Made by a program: the position numbers and the translations under genes. Of a stretch of 64,000 nucleotides of DNA, positions 16,178 to 25,532 are shown in pieces. Below the pieces are notes generated by a model. That model was not told the DNA's origin and ran no database searches. It saw only the letters and a program-made list of their open reading frames with translations. How positions within the stretch are numbered: position 1 is the stretch's first letter; the number at the start of each line of letters is the position of its first letter. Source of the DNA: Rummeliibacillus pycnus_A (GTDB lineage Bacteria > Bacillota > Bacilli > Bacillales_A > Planococcaceae); the NCBI RefSeq assembly GCF_044359855.1, contig NZ_CP132291.1, forward strand, positions 1,054,001-1,118,000. Direction: 5' to 3'.

Positions 16178-16330
16178 GGTGGATGCGAAAGGCGTTTAGG
16201 TATCATCATTACAAGAAAAACAAGGATGTGGCAGTGTTGCAGGAATTATTTTACCATTCTGCATCATCGATCCCATGAATTACATTGGGGTTACTGACGT
16301 ATGCAACGATAGCGAATTTTTCTTTATAAA
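16178..16330 (+). pseudogene. C-terminal remnant of a tyrosine recombinase/integrase
   Basis: The plus strand reads WMRKAFRYHHYKKNKDVAVL then QELFYHSAS, which matches the RKTFGYHHYxxxKDVxxLQxxFNHSS catalytic end of phage-type integrases. A frame shift then restores SIPMNYIGVTDV, corresponding to the ...TLRYIGIT tail with the active tyrosine. All upstream domains are missing. Confidence 0.65.
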
Positions 16331-16382
16331 AGTAAAAGAAAAAAGAGAACCTTGATTAGAATGCTCTTTAGTACTATTGATT

Positions 16383-16487
16383 TCATGCTTCTTTGACAAT
16401 GCCTTTATTGTTAAATTTGCTTGAAACAGTAGTAATAAGCATGAAAATTATTACTACCAATCCGCCTATAACTATAAATTCATTCAT
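16383..16487 (-). CDS. Possible 34-residue single-pass membrane peptide
   Basis: ATG 16487 opens MNEFIVIGGLVVIIFMLITT followed by a polar tail VSSKFNNKGIVKEA. The amphiphilic pattern is typical of bacterial small membrane proteins. The ribosome binding site (AGAGCGA) is weak. Confidence 0.35.
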   Translation of the reverse strand: MNEFIVIGGLVVIIFMLITTVSSKFNNKGIVKEA

Positions 16488-16647
16488 TGTAATCGCTCTA
16501 ATTTTGAAGGCTTTCGAAAAAACTTACCTTCCCCGTCCTATTTTTGATATGGTTCATCCTTAACATATATAAATGAGTTTTTCTGCTATCATCTTATTTA
16601 GTTTTAATTATTAAGCGAATATGTTTAATCTTCACTAATCTTCTTCT

Positions 16648-18042
16648 TCATAGGAGACAGCTAGCAAGTAATTGGACTCCTTTATCAATTTCCTCAATTG
16701 ATAATCCGCCAAATCCTAACATGATATAGGAATTACCTTCGGGGGTTGGATTAAGCCAAAATCTTACCGGAGAATAAACTTTGACTCCTTTCTGAAGACC
16801 ATTTTCAATCAGCTCTAAGTTTGATATGTTGTTTAGTTTCAATAAGATATGTAAACCAGACTTTTCTCCAACTATTTTTACTTTAGTACCCATGTTTTGT
16901 TCAATACTCCTTAGCAAAGCCTGATGTTTTCTTTGATACAGCTTGCGCATTCTTCGAATATGCCTTTCGAATTCTCCGGATTGCATGAATAAGGCCATAG
17001 CTCTCTGAATAATAGGAGAGACAGATTGGTTGTAATCTGCGAACTTTTGTGAGTATTGAACCATTAGAGAGGGTGGAAGTACAATATAACTTAATCGGAC
17101 TGAAGGAAGAAATGATTTAGAAAATGTACCTAAATAAATTACCTTTTCCTCTTCATCCAGGGATTTCAGTGAAGGAATTGGCTGTCCCCGGTACCGAAAC
17201 TCGCTGTCATAATCATCCTCAATAATGTATCCCCCAGTTTGATAAGCCCATTTTAATAATTGTATTCTTTTCGAAATGGACAGAACCATACCAAATGGAA
17301 ATTGGTGAGAAGGTGTTAAATATACCGCCTTTGCCCTGCTCGATTGAATATGATCTACTGACAATCCGTCCTTTTCAAGAGGAACGGGTTCTATATTGCA
17401 TCCCTGATCTTCAAAGACAGATCGTACTCCACTATAACCTGGTTCTTCCATAGCCACGGTTTTTTCCCGGAGTTCTAAAAGACGGCAGATCAAAGCCATG
17501 GAAGTTTGTGTTCCGGATGTTATAACAATCTGTTCTGGTATACAGCGTACACCTCTGGATTGCAGTAAATAGTTTGAAATCTCTCGCCTCAATGCAAACT
17601 CACCTTGTTTTTCACTGTACTCAAATAACCAGTTGTTCTCTTGATCGACAGCGTCTGACAGACATTTCTTCCACTGCTTCACGGGAAATTTGTCATGATC
17701 CACATTTCCATATTCAAAATCCACAAGGACTTCGCTTGAAGGCTTACATTCCGACCTAATAGGATGTATCTTCTCAATCGGATGTAGTGAAGGTTTCTCA
17801 ATCTCTGCTACCCATATTCCACTTTTAGGGATACTTTCGAGGTATCCCTCTGATTGTAGCTGCTGATATGCTGACTCAACTGTATTCCGACTGACCTTTA
17901 AATGAGTCGTTAGTTGGCGAATTGATGGCATTTTAATTCCTGGCAAGAGCCTGCCTTCTTCAATTTCTTTCTTAATCCAATGATACAACTGACTGTATAA
18001 CGGCTCTGACAACTCCCTATGTAAAAAAGGTGTAAGTTCCAC
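16648..18042 (-). CDS. MocR/PdxR-type PLP-dependent regulator
   Basis: About 464 residues: an N-terminal GntR winged HTH (MPSIRQLTTHLKVSRNTVES) joined to a fold-type I aminotransferase domain with the PLP lysine in LGTFSKSFLPSVRLSY. Such regulators sense PLP or amino-acid adducts. I place the start at GTG 18042, preceded by GGAGGGTTAAC, rather than ATG 18096. It is divergent from a flavin-fold oxidoreductase gene, its likely target and possibly linked to pyridoxine metabolism, though the partner is not a canonical PdxST. Confidence 0.85.
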   Translation of the reverse strand: MELTPFLHRELSEPLYSQLYHWIKKEIEEGRLLPGIKMPSIRQLTTHLKVSRNTVESAYQQLQSEGYLESIPKSGIWVAEIEKPSLHPIEKIHPIRSECKPSSEVLVDFEYGNVDHDKFPVKQWKKCLSDAVDQENNWLFEYSEKQGEFALRREISNYLLQSRGVRCIPEQIVITSGTQTSMALICRLLELREKTVAMEEPGYSGVRSVFEDQGCNIEPVPLEKDGLSVDHIQSSRAKAVYLTPSHQFPFGMVLSISKRIQLLKWAYQTGGYIIEDDYDSEFRYRGQPIPSLKSLDEEEKVIYLGTFSKSFLPSVRLSYIVLPPSLMVQYSQKFADYNQSVSPIIQRAMALFMQSGEFERHIRRMRKLYQRKHQALLRSIEQNMGTKVKIVGEKSGLHILLKLNNISNLELIENGLQKGVKVYSPVRFWLNPTPEGNSYIMLGFGGLSIEEIDKGVQLLASCLL

Positions 18043-18151
18043 TGTTAACCCTCCATCTGTCCCTATCAAACTTTTTATTTCTGTCACTTTTATCATGTAC
18101 AGAATTCCCCTAAAATGATTTTATCACTTATAAAGAAGGATGGGATGAGCA

Positions 18152-18697
18152 ATGCATAAGATCCGCCAAGAAAAATTAATATGTACAGATGATAAGCGTA
18201 TTGATCAGTTTTTAAGCCATGCACGGACGGGTTACCTTGGATTAACTGATGGGGAGCTTCCTTATGTTGTACCTTTGAATTTTATCTGGATGAATGAAGC
18301 TTTGTATTTTCATGGAGCTGCACACGGGAGAAAAATAGATTTAATTCATGCCAACCCCAACTGTTGTTTCACAGTATCTGAAGATTACGGAACCACGGTA
18401 AGTCCTATACCCGCCAAAACAGATACGGCATATATGAGTGTGATGCTGTTCGGAGTACTAGAAACTGTAAGCGAATTAAATGAAGCTACCTCGGCAATGC
18501 AGGAAATGTTGAATAAATACGTACCCGGCTACTACGATAAAAGCCTTTCGCAATCCCATGTTGAGAGATATCGCTCCTCTCTAGGGAGTCATACAGTTGT
18601 TTTTAGACTTACTCCTAGAGTACGAACTGCAAAAGAAAATCAATTGGATCCGCAACTGTCTTTCTTCCCAGGTAGGAACGTTGAGATGGATATCTAA
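18152..18697 (+). CDS. Pyridoxamine 5'-phosphate oxidase-fold flavin protein
   Basis: A 181-residue protein of the PNPOx-like split-barrel family (NimA/YhbP-like). The opening FLSHARTGYLGLTDGELPYV and the LNFIWMNEALYFHGAAHGRK segment carry the typical FMN-binding layout. It is divergently transcribed from the MocR regulator, with a 109-base intergenic region, which is the usual arrangement for MocR targets. The substrate is unknown. AGAAGGATGGGATGAG precedes the ATG. Confidence 0.8.
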   Translation: MHKIRQEKLICTDDKRIDQFLSHARTGYLGLTDGELPYVVPLNFIWMNEALYFHGAAHGRKIDLIHANPNCCFTVSEDYGTTVSPIPAKTDTAYMSVMLFGVLETVSELNEATSAMQEMLNKYVPGYYDKSLSQSHVERYRSSLGSHTVVFRLTPRVRTAKENQLDPQLSFFPGRNVEMDI

Positions 18698-18779
18698 AGT
18701 TTTCTGTAATCTAAACACCATTTCCAACAAGAAAACACTTTAAATATGCTAGTGCACAATACTAATGATATAAGACTAT

Positions 18780-18818
18780 TAAGGAGTCATTGCTGCACGA
18801 CGCATTGGCTCCCTTTTT
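18780..18818 (+). terminator. Terminator of the PNPOx-fold gene
   Basis: GGAGTCATTGC and GCATTGGCTCC pair with two mismatches, followed by CTTTTTAT. Confidence 0.6.
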
Positions 18819-18945
18819 ATATCAAAACTTTATTGTAACTAAGTGATACTTCTTCTACAATCTGACCCGATTGTTAAACATAAGGTACTATATTTCTATT
18901 TCGTAAATATTCCCAATTATACCTTTAAACACAAATAAAAGCTGA

Positions 18946-18979
18946 ACTAATACAATAACTAGTTCAGCTTTAAAATAAC
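18946..18979. terminator. Bidirectional hairpin downstream of second dacC
   Basis: AAAGCTGAACTA and TAGTTCAGCTTT form a perfect 12-bp stem with A/T flanks. Confidence 0.6.
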
Positions 18980-19081
18980 TTATTATAATGTTACACATTG
19001 TATAAAGAATACAGATACATTAAGTTCATTACTTAAAATCTTGACTTTTAATAAAATTGAATATCATCTTCCTTTTTCGAA

Positions 19082-20536
19082 TTATAATTGCCCAGCCATG
19101 ACTTCCACAATTTCATCAATTGCAGGTATTGTGCCCGATTTATTTTGCACTAAAATACTGAACGTATAAGGTTTCCCACTATTTCCAATCAGATAACCAC
19201 TCAATGTATTCACACCACTCAATGATCCGGTTTTAGCAATAACTTTTTCAGCTGTAAGTGGTGATTTTAGTCGATTACGTAGTGTACCTCCTACCATTCT
19301 TTCTGGATTTGCAGCAACTGGTAAACTGTTAAAATATGTGTTAAACCATTTCTCCTTTTGAACAGTGAACAAAAGTTGCGTTAAATTGATACTTGATACT
19401 CGGTTACTATGAGACATACCTGAGCCATCTTCAAACGACCATTCATCAATATTCAAATGGCGAGATTTTGCATACTCCCTTAATACTTTTAAGCCCGCTT
19501 TTGTACTACCTTGATGCATTTTTTCTGCACCCATCGTTTTTACTAAAATATCTGCAATTCCATTATTACTTAATTTCATATAAGGAATCATCAATTGAGA
19601 GAGTGGTATTGATTGTTTTTGAGCAATTAATGTTGCATTCTTTGGTGTCTTTGCCCGATAAAGCTTGTCCTTTGAATATTGAATATTCTTTTGTTCTAAT
19701 AAATGCTTGAACATTGTTAATGTGTGGGTTGTCGGATTTTGTACTGTTACCCATTCTTTTAAACTCTTGTTAATAGGTAAATTTCCACTTACAACTATTC
19801 GATTTGTTCTAAATTGACGTTCAATTGTTAATGTATTTGTCTGATTAGATTCAACTGTATTTGCGTTGTTTTCAATAACTAAATTCCCTAAGTCTGGTGT
19901 AATGGAAAGACTAGGTTTCTTCCCTAACTCTTCACCTTTTGCTTCCACAATAATCGTACCAGAATCATAATCACTGTTTGGTGAAGTTGTTAAAGCGGTA
20001 ATTGGCGCTGCATAATAGTAGGATTCATCATCTTCTTCAATACCAGGAGTTAACATATCTTGATCAAACCAAAAATCATCACCTACAATTCGGCCATCTA
20101 TTTTTTGAATACCTTGAGCAGAGATGTTCTCTACAAATTGTTCCAGATCATCAACATTTAAAGTCGGATCACCTGTACCTTGAAGATAAAGATCTCCCTT
20201 CAAGACACCATTTTTTACTTTCCCTGTAGTAAAGACGTTAGTTTTAAATCGATAGTTTTGCCCTAATATCTCTAAAGCTGCTGCGCTTGTTAGCAACTTC
20301 ATATTAGATGCCGGCTTTTGTTTCTGATTTCCATTTAAATCATAGATGATTTTGCCATTTCCATCTCTAATCGCAATACTGACATCAGCATCAGCCATTT
20401 TTTCATTTACTATTTTCCTGACTGATTGATCGAGAGTTTGAATTTGATCGGTACTAGCCTTTGCTGATGTATGTACACCAACCAATCCGAAAGTAACGAT
20501 ACAAGAAGTTAAAAACATACTTAATTTTTTCTTCAT
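19082..20536 (-). CDS. dacC: D-Ala-D-Ala carboxypeptidase/endopeptidase, PBP4/DacC type (paralogue 2)
   Basis: A 484-residue paralogue of the 11152-12609 gene. Signal peptide ends near SAKA; SxxK in KPASNMKLL, SNN in KLSNNGIAD, KTG in VIAKTGSLSG. All three catalytic motifs are intact, so it should be an active periplasm-side peptidase. The copies are about 6.5 kb apart with unrelated genes between them, so this is not a fresh tandem duplication. Both share the leader palindrome, implying similar control. Confidence 0.9.
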   Translation of the reverse strand: MKKKLSMFLTSCIVTFGLVGVHTSAKASTDQIQTLDQSVRKIVNEKMADADVSIAIRDGNGKIIYDLNGNQKQKPASNMKLLTSAAALEILGQNYRFKTNVFTTGKVKNGVLKGDLYLQGTGDPTLNVDDLEQFVENISAQGIQKIDGRIVGDDFWFDQDMLTPGIEEDDESYYYAAPITALTTSPNSDYDSGTIIVEAKGEELGKKPSLSITPDLGNLVIENNANTVESNQTNTLTIERQFRTNRIVVSGNLPINKSLKEWVTVQNPTTHTLTMFKHLLEQKNIQYSKDKLYRAKTPKNATLIAQKQSIPLSQLMIPYMKLSNNGIADILVKTMGAEKMHQGSTKAGLKVLREYAKSRHLNIDEWSFEDGSGMSHSNRVSSINLTQLLFTVQKEKWFNTYFNSLPVAANPERMVGGTLRNRLKSPLTAEKVIAKTGSLSGVNTLSGYLIGNSGKPYTFSILVQNKSGTIPAIDEIVEVMAGQL

Positions 20537-20554
20537 ACGATTTCCCCTTTGCGA

Positions 20555-20566
20555 TAGAATATTCTA
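20555..20566. promoter_or_regulatory. 12-bp palindrome in second dacC leader
   Basis: TAGAATATTCTA at the same distance from the start codon as at 12628-12639. Confidence 0.5.
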
Positions 20567-20824
20567 GCTATTTCATAAGAATTCAATATTCTTATTTTCA
20601 TTTCCTACTAATATTGGAAAATCAGTTCTATCGATAGAGTTTTTCGTGTTTCTTAGGGTATTTCTAATTACTCGTAATCAATTTTAATCATTCTTCTTGC
20701 TACCTTTTTTGGTGCAACCTAACCCAAAAAAACCATTGTTTTTTTGTCAATACAATTTGCAATGAACAACATCTTTTGTCAACGCGTATAATATGATGTA
20801 AAAAAAAGTAAGGGGTGTTGTAAA

Positions 20825-21457
20825 GTGACTTGGTTAATCATTATGGCTTTTGCTTTTTCATCGAGCATTGATAATTTAGGTGTAGGAATTTCGTACGGGA
20901 TTCGAAAGGTTAAAATCAGAGTTGACAAAAATATATTAATTGCTTTCATTTGTTTTCTTATGAGTATGGGAGGAATTACATTTGGCGTTTGGCTCTCCAA
21001 AATCCTCCCAGGTATGCTTCCTATAATCTTTGGCGCTTTCTTATTATTTATTATCGGAATTAGGGTCATTCTTTTGGCTTCCCCCCTTAAAAAAGTGACT
21101 CCAAAAGTAGATAGCCAAAATCAATCGCAGTCCAACCATTTCCAAAATGTTTTAAAAAATCCCGAAGAAGCTGATCTAGATAATTCTGGCGATATTGGTT
21201 GGTGGGAATCTGTACTTCTAGGTATCGCATTATCTGCAAACGCACTTACGAACGGGATAGGCGCTGGTTTACTCAATTTTTCACCTCTTTCAATTTCGAT
21301 AACTGCTGCTATTGGTAGTCTGGTTAGTGTTTGGGCAGGCGTCGAATTAGGAAGTAAAGTTGCAGATGTTCGAATTGGATCCTTTACTGTTGGTCAATTT
21401 GGAACAATTATTAGTGGTGTAATTATTTTAATACTTGCATTTACAGCATTTTTTTAA
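20825..21457 (+). CDS. ytaF: Sporulation membrane protein YtaF
   Basis: A 210-residue polytopic membrane protein of the MntP/YtaF family, with FSSSIDNLGVGISYGIRK near the N-terminus and a second IALSANALTNGIGAG half, giving an inverted-repeat architecture of about six helices. In Bacillus it is expressed during sporulation; its cargo is not established. A GTG start (AGTGACTTGG) follows AAGGGGTGT. The perfect palindrome TTGACAAATTGTCAA lies directly after the stop. Confidence 0.85.
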   Translation: MTWLIIMAFAFSSSIDNLGVGISYGIRKVKIRVDKNILIAFICFLMSMGGITFGVWLSKILPGMLPIIFGAFLLFIIGIRVILLASPLKKVTPKVDSQNQSQSNHFQNVLKNPEEADLDNSGDIGWWESVLLGIALSANALTNGIGAGLLNFSPLSISITAAIGSLVSVWAGVELGSKVADVRIGSFTVGQFGTIISGVIILILAFTAFF

Positions 21458-21464
21458 TAGCGAA

Positions 21465-21479
21465 TTGACAAATTGTCAA
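21465..21479. repeat. TTGACAAATTGTCAA palindrome
   Basis: A 15-base palindrome just after ytaF and upstream of the next regulator gene; identical to the core of the 16135-16177 palindrome. Confidence 0.6.
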
Positions 21480-21554
21480 TATTATTTTACTCTTTGAAGT
21501 GAATAGTTTGATATCAAACCACTGCATTATGTAACTTTGAAGGGAGAATCGCAA

Positions 21555-22199
21555 ATGACTGAACAGACAAACGATTCAACTCTCGGTTTGTTGCTGAGAA
21601 AATTATTAAAAGAACGTTCATTATCAATGCGTAATTTTAGTGAACTCACCGGAATCGATACGGCTACTATTTCACGAATAATAAATAATAAACGAAAAGC
21701 TACCCCACAACATTTAGAAAAATTTGCAGATTGCCTTGGAATTCCTTTAATTAATCTTTTTGAAGCCGCAGGATACCCACTTGAACAGAAATCTGAAGAA
21801 TCACATTCTGATATTCATGCATCTGTTGACGCAATACAAACTTTACTTGAAACTTCAAATGTTTATGATAATCAATTTTCAATTGAACATGTTAAACAAA
21901 AATTAAAAACCTTCGAATTATATGCACAAACAGATGAGGGTAAAAATACAATTATCAATAGTTTTGATGAAAAAATTCAGAAAGTCGGAAGTATTGGGCC
22001 CTTTATTAGCAAATTAAAAGAACTGAATATGAAATTTTTATCGAGGAAGGGTACAATTTTTGAATTAACCTTAATTGGTAGTACATTGTTATATTTTATT
22101 ATCCCCGTCGATGTAATACCAGATTATCTATTTCCTATTGGCTATTTAGACGATGCAATTGCAGTACAACTTATTACAAGTGCTTTATTAAAACAATAA
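21555..22199 (+). CDS. XRE regulator fused to a DUF1232 membrane segment
   Basis: A 214-residue protein. Residues 10-75 form an HTH_3 domain (LSMRNFSELTGIDTATISRI). After a polar linker, the C-terminus carries DUF1232 with IPVDVIPDYLFPIGYLDDA preceded by a hydrophobic helix. DUF1232 commonly occurs alone in YkvA-like membrane proteins, so here DNA binding appears linked to the membrane. I use ATG 21555, with GGGAGAATC before it, instead of the upstream TTG. Target unknown. Confidence 0.8.
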   Translation: MTEQTNDSTLGLLLRKLLKERSLSMRNFSELTGIDTATISRIINNKRKATPQHLEKFADCLGIPLINLFEAAGYPLEQKSEESHSDIHASVDAIQTLLETSNVYDNQFSIEHVKQKLKTFELYAQTDEGKNTIINSFDEKIQKVGSIGPFISKLKELNMKFLSRKGTIFELTLIGSTLLYFIIPVDVIPDYLFPIGYLDDAIAVQLITSALLKQ

Positions 22200-22229
22200 T
22201 TTTTTAATAATACGATAGGTGGATTTATA

Positions 22230-23066
22230 ATGAAACGTAGCAACATAAGATGGAAAAGGAGAAGAAATTTATTCTTAACATTACTATTAATAATCATAGC
22301 TGGTATATCCTATTGGGTATATCAGTATAATAGCGGATTGGCAATTGCAGAAAAAGGTCCCTATAAAGATGATCAAAAAACGTTTAAACCATTTGAAGGT
22401 GCGGATTTGCATATTGGAGAAATGAATGTGCTATTAATTAGGAAGTGACACTAGAGGAGAACCACATTCGAGATCAGATTCTATAATGATTGCACATTAT
22501 GATCAAACGACAAATAATATAAAGCTTGTATCTATTATGAGAGATACATATGTTGATATCCCAGGCCATGGTAAGCAAAAAATAAATGCTGCTTATGCTT
22601 TTGGAGGACCTTAACTTCTAAGAAAAACAATAAAACAAAATTTTGATGTTGATGTAAATTACTATGTCCTGGAAAACAAACATTACATGGCGATCAGGTA
22701 TTAGGCTATGTGCGATTCCGCCACGATCGTTTAAGTGATTTTGGACGCGTGGAACGTCAGCAAGAAGTTTTAACTAAAGTTAAAGACCAAGCTATCAGTA
22801 CAAATACCTTAGTGAACTTACCAAAAATTCTTGGCGTTGCGGATCCATACATTGATACAAATGTTGATAATAAAACACTTCTTACAATTGCAAAAGGCTT
22901 AATTGTTGAAAAATCTAATGGTATGGAAACTTTACGAATTCCTATTGCAAATTCTTTTGAAAACAAAAATGAAAATGTAGGTGCAGTCTTGGATATTGAC
23001 TTAGAAAAGAACAAAAAAGCACTAGAAACATTTTTATCTTCTGATGATCATAAAAAAGTTCAATAA
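22230..23066 (+). pseudogene. LytR-CpsA-Psr (LCP) family gene, multiply disrupted
   Basis: The N-terminal anchor (NLFLTLLLIIIAGISYWVYQ) and LHIGEMNVLLI break off by frame shift near 22445, before GSDTR. The next part (DSIMIAHYDQTTNNIKLVSI, MRDTYVDIPG, KINAAYAFGG) meets a TAA at 22612. A deletion near 22670 then joins directly to TLHGDQVLGYVRFRHDRLSD and FGRVERQQEVL. LCP proteins attach wall teichoic acid-type polymers to peptidoglycan; this copy cannot do so. Confidence 0.9.
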
Positions 23067-23124
23067 TTAAAAAGTTTCAACATAAGATGAAAAGAAAATT
23101 ATTTTCATAGCTTTTCAAATTGAA

Positions 23125-23168
23125 AAACCATTTTAAAAGTCACATACTTTTAAAATGGGTTTTTTTAT
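23125..23168 (+). terminator. Terminator of the LCP pseudogene
   Basis: AACCATTTTAAAAGT and ACTTTTAAAATGGGTT stem followed by TTTTT. Confidence 0.8.
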
Positions 23169-23195
23169 TTCAATTTAACTGAATCAATCATTTTT

Positions 23196-23425
23196 TCATT
23201 CTTCATATATCATTTTCTTTGTCATGCCACCATCAATCGTGATATTCTGTCCAGTGATAAAATCATTTAATGGATGGGTTAAGTAAAGACATGCTTGTGC
23301 TATATCATCTGGTTTACCAACACGTCTTGCAAGATGTTGCGAATGATCAAGTTCTGATAATGAGTTGTAATCACATGTCTCAATCCACCCTGGACGAACG
23401 AATCTATAGGTTAATGCATTTTAGT
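23196..23425 (-). pseudogene. C-terminal fragment of a short-chain dehydrogenase (SDR)
   Basis: Reads RFVRPGWIETCDYN, RRVGKPDDIAQACLYLTHPL and FITGQNITIDGGMTKKM, the conserved tail of classical SDR oxidoreductases. The Rossmann N-terminus and YxxxK region are absent and no start exists. Confidence 0.85.
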
Positions 23426-23508
23426 AATAGTATTTAAATCAGCCAATAATCCATATATAGTGATATTTAACATAAAAGGAATATATATTATAATAGGGGG
23501 GTATAAGA

Positions 23509-23703
23509 ATTAAGAAAAAGAAAAAGCTATTAATAGCTTGGAGGATTTTCTTGTTTCTAGTATTTTTTGCTTTGTTTGTTACAGGAAAGGTTGGACTCTT
23601 TATAACCTCTGCTCTAGTTAGTGGATTATTTCTCGATATCGTTGTTAGGTGGATTATAAAGAAGGTATCAAGGTTATATGAAAATATTAAGGGGGAAATG
23701 TAA
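23509..23703 (+). CDS. Small membrane protein with ambiguous start
   Basis: A frame ending at 23703 encodes WRIFLFLVFFALFVTGKVGL and FITSALVSGLFLDIVV, two hydrophobic segments with a basic tail. Two starts are possible: TTG 23551 with TTGGAGG six bases upstream (50 residues), or a non-standard ATT at 23509 placed seven bases after GGGGGG, which includes a basic N-terminus (IKKKKKLLIAWR, 64 residues). Overlaps nothing; the following pseudogene begins immediately. Confidence 0.4.
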   Translation: MKKKKKLLIAWRIFLFLVFFALFVTGKVGLFITSALVSGLFLDIVVRWIIKKVSRLYENIKGEM

Positions 23704-24106
23704 TTGAAAATGCTAAAGTATGTAGTTTTATTTATTTCTGCATTTGCACTATTGTTACAACCCTATTTGTTTAACTCAAAGGTTTTTCAAAGCTTAGTAA
23801 ATACAGAGATAAAGATACAGAGGACTGTGGTTGCTCTTCAGGCGGACAGGCGAATTTATCATTAATAGGTTATGAAAGAGTTGAAGATAATAAACTTATC
23901 AATTCATTAAAAGATGGAATTAAAGAAATGAATAAAAACGTAGTAAGTGCTTATAAGCAAGGGGATTTTGATTGGAAATATATATCTAAGCTTGATTATG
24001 GTGAAGATAAAACGTATGGAATTACTGTACCATTCAAAATTGTAGACGAAAACAAAGATTCATATTTAAATGTATCTAATAGAGAAACGCGAAAATCAAC
24101 ATCATA
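23704..24106 (+). pseudogene. Secreted protein gene split by frame shift
   Basis: TTG 23704 starts a signal peptide (MLKYVVLFISAFALLLQPYL). Near 23795 the frame must shift to continue as LSKYRDKDTEDCGCSSGGQA then NLSLIGYERVEDNKLINSLK and DFDWKYISKLDYGEDKTYGI, ending at a stop about 24106. Family not recognised. Confidence 0.55.
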
Positions 24107-24335
24107 ACCCATACCGTTATGGTTCTTATCCATTTCGTCTAAATAATCTATAAAGGATTCAAATATTTTAACTGATATATATGTGTTACCCGATTTATGT
24201 TCTTCGATAGTGCTTCTTTTAAGAATAGCATAGTCACATCATCACACCATTATCAGAAAGTGCGAATCAATGTCTAATTAAAATTTCTCCACCAATTACC
24301 ATATAACTATAAACTATTTTGCTGTTTATTTTCAT
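24107..24335 (-). pseudogene. Decayed hypothetical gene
   Basis: Minus-strand fragments MKINSKIVYSYMVIGGEILI, then after stops DYAILKRSTIEEHKSGNTYI and ESFIDYLDEMDKNHNGMGYD. Several stops separate them; no known family. Confidence 0.35.
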
Positions 24336-24433
24336 TGTAAATTCCCTCTACAATATTGATTTTTTACACGCGAAATAAGCCTTTGTTCAACCTGTTTTTC
24401 AAAGGACAAAAAGATCTACTATCCTAACTCAAC

Positions 24434-24463
24434 AAAAAAGACTGAGCAAAAATCACTCAGTCT
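24434..24463 (-). terminator. Terminator of the mutAB-meaB operon
   Basis: AGACTGAG/CTCAGTCT stem then TTTTTT on the minus strand, overlapping the 3' end of meaB. Confidence 0.8.
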
Positions 24464-25532
24464 CTTTCGGAAACAACTGCTCTACACCTTGTGCGACAGT
24501 TAATTTTCCATGTAGTATTTGTTGTTCTAATGTTTGTACCTGATTCTTTCTTTCGGGATTTCCATAGAAGGAATCGATTAGATGGTCGTGAATCATGGAT
24601 TGAAACCAGTCAGTTGTTTGTTTACTTCTTCGACTGTCCCATACTCCATTCTCAAGTCCCTGTTGTTGGAATTCTAAAATAGTTTCGAGTACTTTGTCTA
24701 ATCCTTTGTTTTCATACGATGAGACAGGCATGGAGCGCGTTGTCCATCCTGGTGTTGCTGGCTGTAAAAAGTGCAGAATTTGTTTGTATTCTGCGACTGT
24801 TTTTTTGGCATTGCGGACATTATCGCCATCTGCTTTATGCACGACGATCGTATCAGCAAGTTCCATGATGCCTTTTTTCATACCTTGTAGCTCGTCTCCT
24901 GCTCCTGTCAAAACAAGTAATAGGAAGAAATCAACCATTCCCCGTACAATTGTTTCACTTTGTCCAACACCAACTGTTTCAATCAATATGATATCGTAGC
25001 CAGCTGCTTCACATAAGAGCATCGTTTCACGTGATTTTTTGTGTACGCCTCCAAGTGTACCGGCAGACGGAGATGGACGAATAAAAGCATTCTTCTCACG
25101 AGATAGTTCTTCCATTCTTGTTTTATCCCCTAAAATACTTCCACCCGTAACGGTTGAACTTGGATCAATGGCTAGTACCGCTACTTTGTGACCTTGACTA
25201 CAGAGCATTTTCCCGAAGGTTTCGATAAATGTACTCTTCCCTGCACCAGGTACACCGGTAATCCCAATTCGAATAGAATTGCCTGTATAGGGGAGGAGTT
25301 TTTTTAATAACTCCTGCCCCTCCACTTTATCGTCAACATTTGAGCTTTCAAGAAGTGTAATGGCTTTTGCCAGATGTAGGCGAGAGCCTTCTCTCACTTC
25401 TTTCGCTAATGTATCTAAGTCTTGCTTTTCTTTCTTTTTCTTGACAAACTTTTTTCGCTTTGTTGGTTCCATACCATCGTGAATCGCTTTAACACCTGGT
25501 TGTACAAAAAGCGCTGATTCTTTATCAGTCAT
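24453..25532 (-). CDS. meaB: Methylmalonyl-CoA mutase-associated GTPase MeaB
   Basis: A 359-residue G3E GTPase. A lysine-rich N-terminus (KRKKFVKKKKEK) precedes the Walker A GVPGAGKST, then VAVLAIDPSSTVTGGSILGD and the switch region ETVGVGQSE. MeaB loads and protects adenosylcobalamin in methylmalonyl-CoA mutase. Its ATG overlaps the TAA of mutB by one base, so the genes are translationally coupled. Last gene of the operon. Confidence 0.95.
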   Translation of the reverse strand: MTDKESALFVQPGVKAIHDGMEPTKRKKFVKKKKEKQDLDTLAKEVREGSRLHLAKAITLLESSNVDDKVEGQELLKKLLPYTGNSIRIGITGVPGAGKSTFIETFGKMLCSQGHKVAVLAIDPSSTVTGGSILGDKTRMEELSREKNAFIRPSPSAGTLGGVHKKSRETMLLCEAAGYDIILIETVGVGQSETIVRGMVDFFLLLVLTGAGDELQGMKKGIMELADTIVVHKADGDNVRNAKKTVAEYKQILHFLQPATPGWTTRSMPVSSYENKGLDKVLETILEFQQQGLENGVWDSRRSKQTTDWFQSMIHDHLIDSFYGNPERKNQVQTLEQQILHGKLTVAQGVEQLFPKETE

